Origin: Bacillus cereus G9842
Lineage (GTDB): Bacteria > Bacillota > Bacilli > Bacillales > Bacillaceae_G
Length of the DNA stretch: 64,000 nucleotides
Reading direction: 5' to 3'
NCBI RefSeq assembly: GCF_000021305.1
Contig: NC_011772.1
Span: forward strand, 4,006,001-4,070,000
Position 1 is the stretch's first letter. Each line of letters starts with the position of its first letter. The position numbers and the translations under genes are program-made. This document shows, in pieces, positions 1 to 7,962 of this stretch. The notes under the pieces are model-generated. The model was given only the letters and a program-made list of their open reading frames with translations, was not told the DNA's origin and made no database searches.

Positions 1-11
1 AAAGAAATAAA

Positions 12-49
12 AAAACAGTCAGCATAATCTTTTGAGTGCTGACTGTTTT
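12..49 (-). terminator. Rho-independent terminator
   Basis: A 10-bp inverted repeat (ACAGTCAGCA and its complement) around a 12-base loop is followed on the minus strand by a T-rich run. It lies just past the stop of the lipoprotein gene. A shorter T run on the plus strand could make it bidirectional. Confidence 0.8.
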
Positions 50-73
50 GTCTTACATTATTTTAAAAACACA

Positions 74-838
74 TTACTCCGAAAGTGAGATATTAAACGT
101 TTGTGGCTCTTTTACAACATCTTGTGTTTCTGAATCTCCTGCAAGTAAATCATCAGTTATAAACTGAATATCCTTTACCTTGTCTTTTCCATCGTCAAGT
201 ATTAAACCAATAATCCCATCTCTTGTTTCACCAGGCTTATAGTCTTCTCTTGATACATTTTTTGTACCAACTAACGTATCTTCGTCATATAAAAAGTTTT
301 GAGTCGCTACTTTAAAATGTTGCTTACCATTAATTATAACATCATTCATAGAGAAAAATTGCATATTTTTATTTCCGCTATTCTCCACTTTATATGTAAT
401 CTCAACGTAACGAATTGTATTACTAATCTCTGTTCCACTTAGCGATGCATATAATTCTGCATCTTCTTGGCTTACTTTATCCCCTAATCTACGTTTTACT
501 TCTTCAGGAGTTAGTGCCGTGTATACTTTCAATGTATTTTTTGCCTTTTCACTCATCTGTGATAAAGAGATTACTTTCACATCTTGTACGTGAATTTTCA
601 TTGGCGCTACTTCAAATGTTTGATTCACAGAATGCATCTGCTCTAACATGAAAGTACCCCAGCCTGTTTCTTTCACTTTTTGTCCTACTTTTTTCAGCTC
701 ACGCCCACCATATTCTTTTGTTTCAGGAATAGATTCTTTCTTCTTCGGTTCAGCTTTCTTTTCTTCTTGATGGAAGCAACCACTTAACATAAGAAGAAAA
801 CTACATAAAACAAAAATACTTTTCCATGCTTTCATCAT
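74..838 (-). CDS. DUF4352-like lipoprotein
   Basis: Predicted membrane-anchored extracytoplasmic lipoprotein of about 254 residues. The ATG at 838 was chosen because AGGAG lies 7 bases upstream; an earlier in-frame ATG at 865 has no such site. The N-terminus is a short Lys-containing signal followed by a hydrophobic stretch and the lipobox LSGC, so the Cys should be lipidated. A charged Lys/Glu linker follows. The rest resembles DUF4352/telomeric-repeat-like beta sandwiches with the pattern 'VENSGNKN' and a later 'DGIIGLIL' strand. Function unknown; these domains usually sit in surface lipoproteins. It is 37 bases downstream of the DUF4184 gene on the same strand, so the two may be cotranscribed. 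Family assignment is by pattern memory only. Confidence 0.75.
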   Translation of the reverse strand: MMKAWKSIFVLCSFLLMLSGCFHQEEKKAEPKKKESIPETKEYGGRELKKVGQKVKETGWGTFMLEQMHSVNQTFEVAPMKIHVQDVKVISLSQMSEKAKNTLKVYTALTPEEVKRRLGDKVSQEDAELYASLSGTEISNTIRYVEITYKVENSGNKNMQFFSMNDVIINGKQHFKVATQNFLYDEDTLVGTKNVSREDYKPGETRDGIIGLILDDGKDKVKDIQFITDDLLAGDSETQDVVKEPQTFNISLSE

Positions 839-875
839 TTCATTTCTCCTAACGCTATCATTCATGAATATAAAA

Positions 876-1604
876 TTAATCCCTTGCTTTGTAAACTATA
901 GAAACAATGAAAAGTCCACAAAATGAACTTGTCAGTCCAGATACTATTATACCTCCAATTTGGAAAATATGAAAATAGGGATCTAGGAACACATACACGA
1001 TAAATATAATAGTTGCCACAACAATTACTGAAATCCAATACTTTCTTTTTTCCGAAGCTAAAATAAAGTCTTTACCCATTTCATTTCTATGCTTCCATAA
1101 AACGTATGCTAATAATAGAAAACCAATACATGTACTTCCATGTTGCATATATTTATAAACAGAGATACCGTACCATTCTCTTTGCAATAATGGTATTTTC
1201 ATAACAAAATAGCCTGTCTTATGAGTGAATGCATCCCAAACAACATGCGTTAACATACCGAATAATGCTGAATAACAAAATACAAAAAGATCCTTCCATG
1301 TATGAAGACCCCACCCCTTGTCTACTGCATATGTATAGTAGCCAGCAAATGGCTTAGGTAAATGTGTTATAAAAGACTTTTTTAAAATGTAATGATATAT
1401 GTATGCTAATAAGAAGACAAGTGGTAAATTTAAATATAAGAACCCAAGCCACGTATGCCCAATAACACCATACGGTCTAAAGTGTAAAAAATATTCAAAG
1501 TCAGGCGCCATACTACCTAATATAAGAGCCGTTACTGACATATATTTAGAATGCTTTTTCGCAAAAGGAAGAACTGCTGCTGGATGTGCAAATGTAAACG
1601 GCAT
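876..1604 (-). CDS. DUF4184 family integral membrane protein
   Basis: A 242-residue membrane protein. It begins MPFTFAHPAAVLPF and continues with 'GSMAPDFEYF', the N-terminal signature I associate with DUF4184, a family with predicted metal-dependent-hydrolase-like His/Asp residues in membrane helices (H7 and the APDFEYF motif). At least five hydrophobic segments follow. A second conserved-looking patch, 'HVVWDAFTHKTGYF', carries His and Asp at a membrane border. No substrate is known. It is upstream of and co-directional with the lipoprotein gene. Confidence 0.75.
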   Translation of the reverse strand: MPFTFAHPAAVLPFAKKHSKYMSVTALILGSMAPDFEYFLHFRPYGVIGHTWLGFLYLNLPLVFLLAYIYHYILKKSFITHLPKPFAGYYTYAVDKGWGLHTWKDLFVFCYSALFGMLTHVVWDAFTHKTGYFVMKIPLLQREWYGISVYKYMQHGSTCIGFLLLAYVLWKHRNEMGKDFILASEKRKYWISVIVVATIIFIVYVFLDPYFHIFQIGGIIVSGLTSSFCGLFIVSIVYKARD

Positions 1605-1687
1605 ACTTTAACTCCTTCTCACATTTTCAGTAGAATACCATATATCATAACGAGAGAATGGAACTTCATGCAATATTTATTTTCACA

Positions 1688-1716
1688 TTGGAATATGATA
1701 GTTTAAATGATATAAT
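1688..1716 (+). promoter_or_regulatory. Sigma-A-type promoter for the AAA ATPase
   Basis: TTGGAA and a perfect TATAAT are separated by 17 bases. The start codon is about 100 bases downstream, leaving a leader that contains the small palindrome GTGTTA-T-TAACAC (1752-1764). Confidence 0.6.
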
Positions 1717-1818
1717 CCACATAAATATTCAGAAAACAAGAAGGGATTCAGGTGTTATTAACACTTGTATTTGCTGCCTTTTTAGATTCAAAATCCGTTA
1801 TGAATTGAGGTTTATATA

Positions 1819-2544
1819 TTGATTGACGTACCCTTTTTACAAAATGTCACATTAAAAAAAGAAAATATCCCTAGTTTTTCCGCATATCCTTACTGCTTAC
1901 CCGCTATCCGAACATTACAATCACTAGCTTTCCATCCAAATGTAACATTCATTATTGGAGAAAACGGAACGGGTAAATCAACATTACTTGAAGGAATTGC
2001 AATTGCGTTAGGTTTTAATGCAGAAGGTGGAACGAAGAATTTCCGCTTTAGCACAAACGATTCACATTCATCTTTACATGAATACCTTCGAATTTCAAAA
2101 AGTTTCAATACACCAAACGACGGTTTCTTTCTTCGCGCTGAATCATTTTATAACGTTGCTTCTTATATTGATGAAATAGATGCTATAAAATCTTACGGCG
2201 GCGTTTCACTACACGAACAATCACACGGTGAATCATTCTTTTCCTTATTTATGAATCGTTTTTCAGGACAAGGTTTATACATTTTAGATGAGCCTGAGGC
2301 AGCTCTATCACCGATGAGACAACTTTCCATGCTCATTCGAATGCACGAACTAGCTGAACAAGGTTCACAATTTGTTATTGCGACGCATTCTCCTATTTTA
2401 ATGGCTTACCCTGAATCTACTATATACTCTTTAACACAAGAGGGGATTCACGAATCCACATTAGAAGAAACCGAGCATTATCAAACGACGAAACTTTTCT
2501 TTGAAAATCGCGATCGATTATTCCATCATCTATTTGAGTCATAA
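1819..2544 (+). CDS. AAA/ABC-type ATPase (predicted ATP-binding protein)
   Basis: A soluble 241-residue single-domain ATPase of the ABC/SMC-like AAA class. Walker A is GENGTGKST (residues 47-55). A signature-like 'SHGES' lies near residue 135, Walker B LYILDEPE at 153-160, and the switch His is in ATHSP (188-192). The domain is about as short as this family gets, with no coiled coil and no fused nuclease. The start is TTG at 1819 with a GAGG site 8 bases upstream; no better ATG is available. Similar stand-alone ATPases are widespread in Bacillus with unknown physiology. It is monocistronic: a promoter lies upstream and a strong terminator overlaps the end of the convergent thiolase gene. It should not be called an ABC transporter, since no permease is nearby. 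Confidence 0.8.
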   Translation: MIDVPFLQNVTLKKENIPSFSAYPYCLPAIRTLQSLAFHPNVTFIIGENGTGKSTLLEGIAIALGFNAEGGTKNFRFSTNDSHSSLHEYLRISKSFNTPNDGFFLRAESFYNVASYIDEIDAIKSYGGVSLHEQSHGESFFSLFMNRFSGQGLYILDEPEAALSPMRQLSMLIRMHELAEQGSQFVIATHSPILMAYPESTIYSLTQEGIHESTLEETEHYQTTKLFFENRDRLFHHLFES

Positions 2545-2576
2545 AAAAAGAAGCAGCAATAGCTGCTTCTTTTTTA
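2545..2576. terminator. Bidirectional terminator (ATPase / thiolase)
   Basis: AAGAAGCAGC and GCTGCTTCTT pair around a 4-base AATA loop, with A/T runs on both sides. It serves the two convergent genes. Confidence 0.9.
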
Positions 2577-3749
2577 TAGTGCTTCTATAAATAAGGCAAC
2601 CCCGATACCGCCACCAACGCATAAAGAGGCAATTCCTTTTTCTAAACCACGTCTTTTTAATTCGTGAATTAAACTTACTGTAATACGAGCCCCTGTACAA
2701 CCAATTGGATGCCCAAGTCCTACGCCACTACCGTTTACGTTCACTTTTTCACGGTCTAAGCCTAACTCTTTCTCTACAGCTAAATATTGAGCCGCGAAAG
2801 CTTCATTAATTTCCAGTAAATCTGCATCTTCTAATGACCAATCTACTTTCTCTAATCCTTTTCGGATTGCTGGTGCTGGTCCAATACCCATAATTTTCGG
2901 GTCTACTCCAGCTACTGAATATCCAACAATTCTAGCTAACGGTTGTAAGCCTTTTTCTTTTGCTTTTTCTTCGCTCATTAATACTAGAACTGCACTTCCG
3001 TCATTCAGGCCAGATGCATTACCTGCAGTTACAGACCCATCTTTACGGAATGCTGGTTTTAACCCTGCTAATTTTTCCGCTGTAATATCTGCACGTGGAT
3101 GCTCATCCTTCGAAAATACTACTTCTTTTCTACGTTCTTTTATTGTAATAGGAACAATTTGATCGTCAAAGTGTCCAGACTCGATTGCCTTCAGTGCCAA
3201 TGTATGACTGCGAAGAGCAACTTCATCTTGTTCCTCTCTTGTAATTTCATATTGTTCAACTAAATTTTCCGCTGTTTCACCCATCATAATATGGTGAATC
3301 GGATCTTCTAACACTTCCCACACCGTATCACGAATTTCTCCGTGCTGTAGACGTTGTCCCCAGCGGTGCTGTTTCAATGCATAAGGGCTCGAACTCATCG
3401 CTTCTACTCCACCTGCAACAACAACATCACTTACACCTAATTGGATTTGCATTGCAGCTGACATAATTGCTTGCATACCTGAAGAACATTGACGTTGGAT
3501 TGTATATCCCGTAACTGTGTCAGGAAATCCTGCCGCTAATGCAGCTGTTCTCGCCGTATTTGCTTCATCAGTTCTTTGAATACAATGACCTAAAATTACT
3601 TCATCAACTTCATGTGGTTCTACCCCGCCTCGTTTTACAGCTTCCTGAAGTACAGGAACAGCTAATTCTACTGGCGTTACATTTTTTAGCGCTCCTCCAA
3701 AAGTTCCAATTGGCGAACGAACTGCAGCTGTAATAACAACATTATGCAT
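2574..3749 (-). CDS. Acetyl-CoA C-acetyltransferase (thiolase)
   Basis: Condenses two acetyl-CoA to acetoacetyl-CoA, or cleaves 3-ketoacyl-CoA. Its 391 residues are the usual length for a biosynthetic thiolase. The catalytic triad is visible: Cys88 in 'QRQCSSGMQ', His347 in '[10 protein letters not shown]' and Cys377 in 'LCVGGGIG'. The signature 'NEAFAAQ' is also present. It stands alone, without the fatty-acid oxidation or hydroxybutyrate genes that would fix its direction. The 3-hydroxybutyrate dehydrogenase-like gene near 8 kb is the only possible metabolic partner nearby. The family call is firm; a specific symbol (thlA, atoB or fadA) cannot be chosen from sequence alone. Confidence 0.92.
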   Translation of the reverse strand: MHNVVITAAVRSPIGTFGGALKNVTPVELAVPVLQEAVKRGGVEPHEVDEVILGHCIQRTDEANTARTAALAAGFPDTVTGYTIQRQCSSGMQAIMSAAMQIQLGVSDVVVAGGVEAMSSSPYALKQHRWGQRLQHGEIRDTVWEVLEDPIHHIMMGETAENLVEQYEITREEQDEVALRSHTLALKAIESGHFDDQIVPITIKERRKEVVFSKDEHPRADITAEKLAGLKPAFRKDGSVTAGNASGLNDGSAVLVLMSEEKAKEKGLQPLARIVGYSVAGVDPKIMGIGPAPAIRKGLEKVDWSLEDADLLEINEAFAAQYLAVEKELGLDREKVNVNGSGVGLGHPIGCTGARITVSLIHELKRRGLEKGIASLCVGGGIGVALFIEAL

Positions 3750-3867
3750 TTTGTACTTGCCCCTCTCTTATGTACCCTAGTAAGTTTTTAGGTGAAATTC
3801 CATAAGATGTATATCTATAACTATCATACTATAAACATACTAAAAAATCAAAATATTTCATATAATA

Positions 3868-3893
3868 AAAATAGAAGGAATTAACCTTCTATT
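3868..3893 (-). terminator. Terminator of the Nudix gene
   Basis: ATAGAAGG and CCTTCTAT form a stem around a 6-base loop, followed on the minus strand by TTTTTATTA. It overlaps the stop codon of the Nudix gene. Confidence 0.8.
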
Positions 3894-4338
3894 CTGTCAG
3901 TGCATATAAAAACTTTTGCAAAATTTTCTCTGTCGTTTCATTCAATTTTGGCAACTTATCTACTGGAAAATATTGAAGTTTCAACCCTTCATGATCGAGC
4001 TTTAATTCCCCGCTCACATGATGTGCCTGATACAGATGAATGACATTGAAAATTTCATCGCCATTCGGATAACGGAAATATACTTCTTTTCCTGATAGAA
4101 CACCAAGAAATTGCATTATTTTTGCAGTTAACCCCGTTTCCTCAAATAACTCTCTACGTGCCGTTTCTTCTGTCGTTTCACCTAGTTCCATCGCCCCGCC
4201 AGGTACACCCCAATCATATGTATCTGAACGATATTGAAGCAATACTTCTTGTTTATCATTTAATATAATGATTGCTGATCCTACGAGAATAAGCGGTCTT
4301 GTACCAACGACTTTTCGTAACTCTTCAATATACCCCAT
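3889..4338 (-). CDS. Nudix hydrolase
   Basis: A cytosolic Mg2+-dependent pyrophosphohydrolase of nucleoside-diphosphate-X compounds, 149 residues. The complete Nudix box occupies residues 48-70, from the GG of 'GVPGGAMELGE' through 'RRELFEETGL', with all catalytic Glu residues in place. The preceding 'LLQYRSDTYDWGVPGG' is typical of the MutT/ADP-ribose-like group. An AAGGGG site precedes the ATG. Substrate cannot be predicted. Short enough to be a single-domain enzyme with no fusion. Confidence 0.88.
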   Translation of the reverse strand: MGYIEELRKVVGTRPLILVGSAIIILNDKQEVLLQYRSDTYDWGVPGGAMELGETTEETARRELFEETGLTAKIMQFLGVLSGKEVYFRYPNGDEIFNVIHLYQAHHVSGELKLDHEGLKLQYFPVDKLPKLNETTEKILQKFLYALTE

Positions 4339-4411
4339 ATGTAAATTCCCCTTTCCCTAACCTCTCTTATCATAACAAAATTTCTCTCTTTTTGTTCATG
4401 TAATTTTAAAG

Positions 4412-4434
4412 AAAAAAAGGAAGCTTTCGCCTCC
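4412..4434 (-). terminator. Terminator with GAAA tetraloop
   Basis: On the minus strand GGAGGC-GAAA-GCTTCC is followed by seven T residues, just after the stop of the small 97-residue gene. Confidence 0.75.
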
Positions 4435-4446
4435 ATTTTTTCATCT

Positions 4447-4740
4447 TTATTTCTTAAAACTTTCATATTTTACAGCTTCAAAAGCTTCCTCAATTTCATC
4501 ATTACGATAATGGACATATGTAAAACGACCCAATTCTACTAATCTTGCTATTTCCTGTAACGCTTTATGCTGCTCATATGTTTCTTTCAGCTTAATATGT
4601 ACATAAAACTTCATTAAAGGATGTTCATATAAAGGTTCTCCCACCTCTACATATACATCTTCAACCCCTTGTACAACTCTTACATAACTCGCAAATTGAT
4701 AAAGTGCTTCTCTGTCTGAAACGATTTTTAATGTATACAT
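4447..4740 (-). CDS. Conserved hypothetical protein, 97 aa
   Basis: A small acidic soluble protein I do not recognise. It has alternating beta and alpha patterns: 'YTLKIVSDREALYQFASYV' could be a strand-helix unit, and 'KFYVHIKLKETYEQHKALQEI' a strand followed by a helix. No membrane segment, signal peptide or metal-binding motif is visible. An AAAGGGGGAG site precedes the ATG and a terminator follows, so it is probably expressed as its own unit. Coding potential is supported by those signals and by the in-frame codon use; function is unknown. Confidence 0.6.
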   Translation of the reverse strand: MYTLKIVSDREALYQFASYVRVVQGVEDVYVEVGEPLYEHPLMKFYVHIKLKETYEQHKALQEIARLVELGRFTYVHYRNDEIEEAFEAVKYESFKK

Positions 4741-4914
4741 ATATTCTCCCCCTTTCCTTTACTATATCAAAAAGACGACCATACCATGTTATAGAACTAT
4801 GAAATTTTTTCGACTTGTCATCTATATATTCAATAAAGAAGGCGTTTATCCATACATGACATCTTTTTCCCACATATATTATAGGAAGAACTTTTTTCAT
4901 TTGAGGTGTTCCTT

Positions 4915-5532
4915 ATGGATCCATACGTCAATATATGTATTTGTATTACTCCCGGCGCCGATATTTCTGATGACCGCATCGCAAAAGATTTAGCTGTTGC
5001 AGAATCAATTTGGCACCCCATTACATTTCAAATTCAAGAAGTAATTGTATTAAATGAACTTTTCCGTTTTTTTGACCGTGAAATCAGTTATAAAAATTCC
5101 ATTCAAAGTCAAGAAAAGTTGGCATCCTTTTTCCAAACATGTGTAAATGAAGCTCCTGAATGCGACCTTTATATTTGTTATATTGGCAGTGATTATTTCA
5201 AAGAAACAGCAGTAATTGCCTGCGCTTATTCTTTAGCAAAACAACAGCAACTTACTGGCTATATCGTTTTAACAAATTCGGCTGCCCCTATGAAAAATAT
5301 ATATACGCTCGCTCACGAAATCGGTCATATTTTATTTACAAGACGTATTCATGGAAAACTTACTCATGCAGATCCTCATTCTCCAACCGGCTCGGAGCAC
5401 CACCCTTCTCCAACAAACCTTATGTATCCGATAGTCCCTCGTCCAGAAAACGTTCATATTCATTCCTTATTAACAACAGAACAAAAAGCGCTCTCTTTAC
5501 AAAGCTCTTTACTACAAAGAAAAAAACAGTAA
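4915..5532 (+). CDS. Metzincin-like zinc metalloprotease domain protein
   Basis: A 205-residue protein with a probable zinc-protease site. The motif AHEIGH (catalytic H134, E135, H138 from this start) is followed by His146. Downstream comes NLMYP (168-172), which looks like the Met-turn of metzincins. The spacing to the possible third His is two residues longer than the standard HExxHxxGxxH, and the Gly is absent, so this is a divergent member or only metzincin-like. No signal peptide is seen, suggesting a cytosolic enzyme. The ATG at 4915 has GAGG 8 bases upstream; an in-frame GTG at 4906 overlaps that site and was rejected. A terminator follows. Substrate unknown. Confidence 0.65.
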   Translation: MDPYVNICICITPGADISDDRIAKDLAVAESIWHPITFQIQEVIVLNELFRFFDREISYKNSIQSQEKLASFFQTCVNEAPECDLYICYIGSDYFKETAVIACAYSLAKQQQLTGYIVLTNSAAPMKNIYTLAHEIGHILFTRRIHGKLTHADPHSPTGSEHHPSPTNLMYPIVPRPENVHIHSLLTTEQKALSLQSSLLQRKKQ

Positions 5533-5552
5533 CCTTCATGTTACTGTTTAAA
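5527..5552. terminator. Bidirectional terminator
   Basis: AAACAGTAAC and GTTACTGTTT pair around a 6-base loop between the convergent protease gene and the 97-residue membrane protein gene. Confidence 0.75.
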
Positions 5553-5841
5553 ACAACTTGTTCCAATCAACAAACCAAATCCCGGCTGCTAGAAATAAAA
5601 ATAGACAACTAAATGTAATCCCTCTAAAAATCCCTATATAATATTTCTTTGGAAATAATTTTTTGCATATCCAGAGCAGCCCTTTTCCAATTAAACCGAA
5701 GAACAAAATATAACCTGATGTGTCATCTAGTAAAGTATCGAAATAGTCATCATGTACCTTTTTCGAAAAGGTAGTATATAGCCCGAAAATCGTTAAACCT
5801 AAAAATACAATAGACAATATACCTAGAAATATACTTTGCAT
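5548..5841 (-). CDS. Small membrane protein, 97 aa
   Basis: Unrecognised protein with three hydrophobic segments: residues about 3-23, 43-58 and 72-90. The Asp-rich 'KKVHDDYFDTLLDDTSGY' lies between the first two. It has a clear AGGAG site before the ATG. It lies 51 bases downstream of the PadR-HAAS operon on the same strand, with no terminator seen between, so it may be a fourth member of that operon. Function unknown. Confidence 0.6.
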   Translation of the reverse strand: MQSIFLGILSIVFLGLTIFGLYTTFSKKVHDDYFDTLLDDTSGYILFFGLIGKGLLWICKKLFPKKYYIGIFRGITFSCLFLFLAAGIWFVDWNKLF

Positions 5842-5892
5842 ATTTGTTCTCCTCTCAATAAAATATTCCGTTCGCTCAATATTAGTAACAAA

Positions 5893-6654
5893 CTAGTTTA
5901 CAGTTTTTTGCTCTTCATTTTTTAAAGACCATCTCATTAATACATATAAACTTCCGTACAGAAGTAAAGGCTCTAGTATTCCCCAATATGGGTTTTGCTT
6001 TCCTAATTCTTTAAATACAAACATAATTAATAGTGGTATGATAACAACTAACATTCCAATCCATCCAAGTATGTACGCTTCCCCAATTAACAATACTAAT
6101 AAGACAATTCCAACTAGTATATAACTTTGTATAGTAGTTAATTGCAATACAGGTGTCCCATACCACTTATTCATAAACATTAATAATACTAGTAATAAAA
6201 TTGGTAACAAAGCTGCTACATAAATAATGCTAAATTCTTTTATTTTACTCTTAAATGATGACATTTTAAAAGCAAATATTATACTTACAATAGTAATCAT
6301 TAAAACAATTGGGTATCCAATCAATTGTACATTCGTTAACGTAAATTTATGATTAGGATTTTCAAATAATATATTAGTAAGTAACCAACATCCACCAATA
6401 CCAATAATCATCCCTAAAATACTTTTTATACTCCCGCTTTTATCCTTCTCCATCTCTTTCGCTAATTCTTCCGCATACTCTTTTGGTGAGTCACCAAATA
6501 TGTCACTTACTGTCTTTCCCTCTTTCTCGCCTTCTATTAAATGAAGTTCTGCATCTGCAAGAAAAGCGTCCACATCTTCTTCTTTAATCCCATTTGTTAT
6601 TAAATATACTTTCGTATCGATTAAAAACTTTTCACCTTCTTTAGAAACCTTCAT
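5893..6654 (-). CDS. HAAS/DUF1129-type membrane protein, paralogue 2
   Basis: A 253-residue membrane protein. The N-terminal roughly 75 residues form an acidic amphipathic helical domain: 'EDVDAFLADAELHLIEGE' then 'SDIFGDSPKEYAEELAKEM'. This is the HAAS domain that typically accompanies PadR regulators. Six to seven hydrophobic segments follow. It is a paralogue of the gene immediately upstream, and their first 75 residues are clearly alike (LHLIEGE, DIFG.SPKEYA, EL.K.ME). AAGGGGG precedes the ATG, 12 bases after the upstream gene. In known cases PadR-HAAS modules respond to envelope or lipid stress; the role here is inferred only from context. Confidence 0.75.
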   Translation of the reverse strand: MKVSKEGEKFLIDTKVYLITNGIKEEDVDAFLADAELHLIEGEKEGKTVSDIFGDSPKEYAEELAKEMEKDKSGSIKSILGMIIGIGGCWLLTNILFENPNHKFTLTNVQLIGYPIVLMITIVSIIFAFKMSSFKSKIKEFSIIYVAALLPILLLVLLMFMNKWYGTPVLQLTTIQSYILVGIVLLVLLIGEAYILGWIGMLVVIIPLLIMFVFKELGKQNPYWGILEPLLLYGSLYVLMRWSLKNEEQKTVN

Positions 6655-6666
6655 GATAATCCCCCT

Positions 6667-7434
6667 TTATTTAACCGTTTCTCTTCTATTCGTCTTCATC
6701 ATAATTTCAAGGAAAATTAAAATAAACAAACTTCCGTATAAACATATAATTTGAAATAGCATTGGCATAAGATCTTCAGATGTAAATGTTTTAAACATTA
6801 ACATAATAGAAAGCGGAATAATTAAATATAAGTTTTTAAACCATCCTTCAAAATATATATTTATAGCTACTGTGATGATAAAAATCCCACCAGCTAATAT
6901 ATAACTTTGGACTTCGGTGAATGTGAGCATTTTTGTAGGATATATCACATCTAATATCGTAACAGCTCCTAATAAAAACAATGGAGCAATCATAACTAAA
7001 GACCACATAGAAAACCATGTTTTTGTAAAGCTTGTGACGAAGGTCATTTTGCGAAGTAGAAAATTAGGACCCATAACAACTAAAATCAATGAAAAACTGT
7101 AACCGATACACTGTATAAGTGAAATCTGTAACATTCCATTACTCACTATTAAGATAGAAGCAATAATCCAAAAAGATACGATATTCATTACTGTAAAACC
7201 AATTTGCTTCCACGTTTCCTGTCTATCTCTTTCCATCACTTTTACAAGTTCATTTGCATATTCTTTCGGTGAGCTTCCGAAAATATCTTCTACACTCTTC
7301 CCCTCACTCTCACCTTCTATTAAATGAAGTTCTGCGTCTTCTAAAAAGTTTTCAATATCACTTTCTTTCACACTCTTTGCCGTCAAAAATAATCTCATAT
7401 CTAACAAAAACTTTTGTGCTTCACTTGATAACAT
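6667..7434 (-). CDS. HAAS/DUF1129-type membrane protein, paralogue 1
   Basis: A 255-residue membrane protein with the same plan as its downstream paralogue. The N-terminal HAAS helical domain has 'IENFLEDAELHLIEGE' and 'EDIFGSSPKEYANEL'. About six transmembrane segments follow, and a basic tail. Its ATG overlaps the TAA stop of padR (TAATG), so it is translationally coupled to the regulator. The membrane halves of the two paralogues have diverged much more than the HAAS halves. Likely works with PadR as sensor or output of the same circuit; this is inference from operon structure. Confidence 0.75.
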   Translation of the reverse strand: MLSSEAQKFLLDMRLFLTAKSVKESDIENFLEDAELHLIEGESEGKSVEDIFGSSPKEYANELVKVMERDRQETWKQIGFTVMNIVSFWIIASILIVSNGMLQISLIQCIGYSFSLILVVMGPNFLLRKMTFVTSFTKTWFSMWSLVMIAPLFLLGAVTILDVIYPTKMLTFTEVQSYILAGGIFIITVAINIYFEGWFKNLYLIIPLSIMLMFKTFTSEDLMPMLFQIICLYGSLFILIFLEIMMKTNRRETVK

Positions 7435-7766
7435 TATTTTCTCCTTCCCTTCCCTTCAAGTAAACGTTCTACACTACTTTGCATCGCTTCCCAGCGATCC
7501 ATAAATTCATCAAGTGCTTCCTCGCCTTTTTCTGTTAATGTGTAATATTTTCTCTTTGGACCAGATGGAGATTCCTTCATTACGCTTGTTATTAATCCTT
7601 CTTTTTGCATTCGTATTAATAACGGATAAATACTTCCCTCACTCGCCATTGTAAAACCATACTTTGCTAGCTTCTCACTCATTTCATAACCGTATATTTC
7701 GCCTTCAGAAATAATAGCAAGTAAGCATCCTTCTAAGATCCCTTTCAGCATTTGACTTGTCGACAT
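7434..7766 (-). CDS. PadR family transcriptional regulator
   Basis: DNA-binding repressor of 110 residues. The winged helix spans about residues 10-85, with 'GYEMSEKLAKYGF' and 'EGSIYPLLIRMQKEGLI' marking the recognition region, then 'GPKRKYYTLTEKGEEAL', the wing typical of PadR. A short C-terminal helix ends in a basic tail, as in the PadR-s2 subgroup. GGAGG precedes the ATG. It heads the operon with the two HAAS membrane proteins and its start is preceded by three palindromic sites overlapping the promoter, so autorepression is very likely. The ligand or signal is unknown. Confidence 0.92.
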   Translation of the reverse strand: MSTSQMLKGILEGCLLAIISEGEIYGYEMSEKLAKYGFTMASEGSIYPLLIRMQKEGLITSVMKESPSGPKRKYYTLTEKGEEALDEFMDRWEAMQSSVERLLEGKGRRK

Positions 7767-7782
7767 AATTCAAATCCTCCTA

Positions 7783-7866
7783 CTATCTTGTTTTACAAGA
7801 TAGATAAGCGTAAGTATCTTGCTTTACAAAATAGTATAGCAAAGACTATTTTGCAAAACAAGATAG
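7783..7866 (-). promoter_or_regulatory. Triple PadR operator with embedded promoter
   Basis: Three palindromes share the pattern TATCTTG-N5-CAAGATA. Box 1 (7783-7803) is perfect with 9-base arms, box 2 is at 7815-7833 and box 3 at 7846-7866. Their centres are 31 and 32 bases apart, about three helical turns each. On the minus strand, -35 TTGTTT (7856-7861) lies inside box 3 and -10 TATACT (7833-7838) touches box 2, with a 17-base spacer. This fits autorepression of padR; the divergent dehydrogenase gene may also be controlled. Confidence 0.75.
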
Positions 7867-7962
7867 CTAACGATATTTTTTCCAAATGTTTGCAGGAATT
7901 TCATTATAACCTCTCTAAATAGAGCACTATGAAAACTTTATTATGAAGGGATGTTTTTCATC

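Noticed and set aside
1752..1764. GTGTTA-T-TAACAC palindrome in the leader of the AAA ATPase gene
   Set aside because: Only six-base arms; expected often in A/T-rich DNA, so not claimed as an operator.
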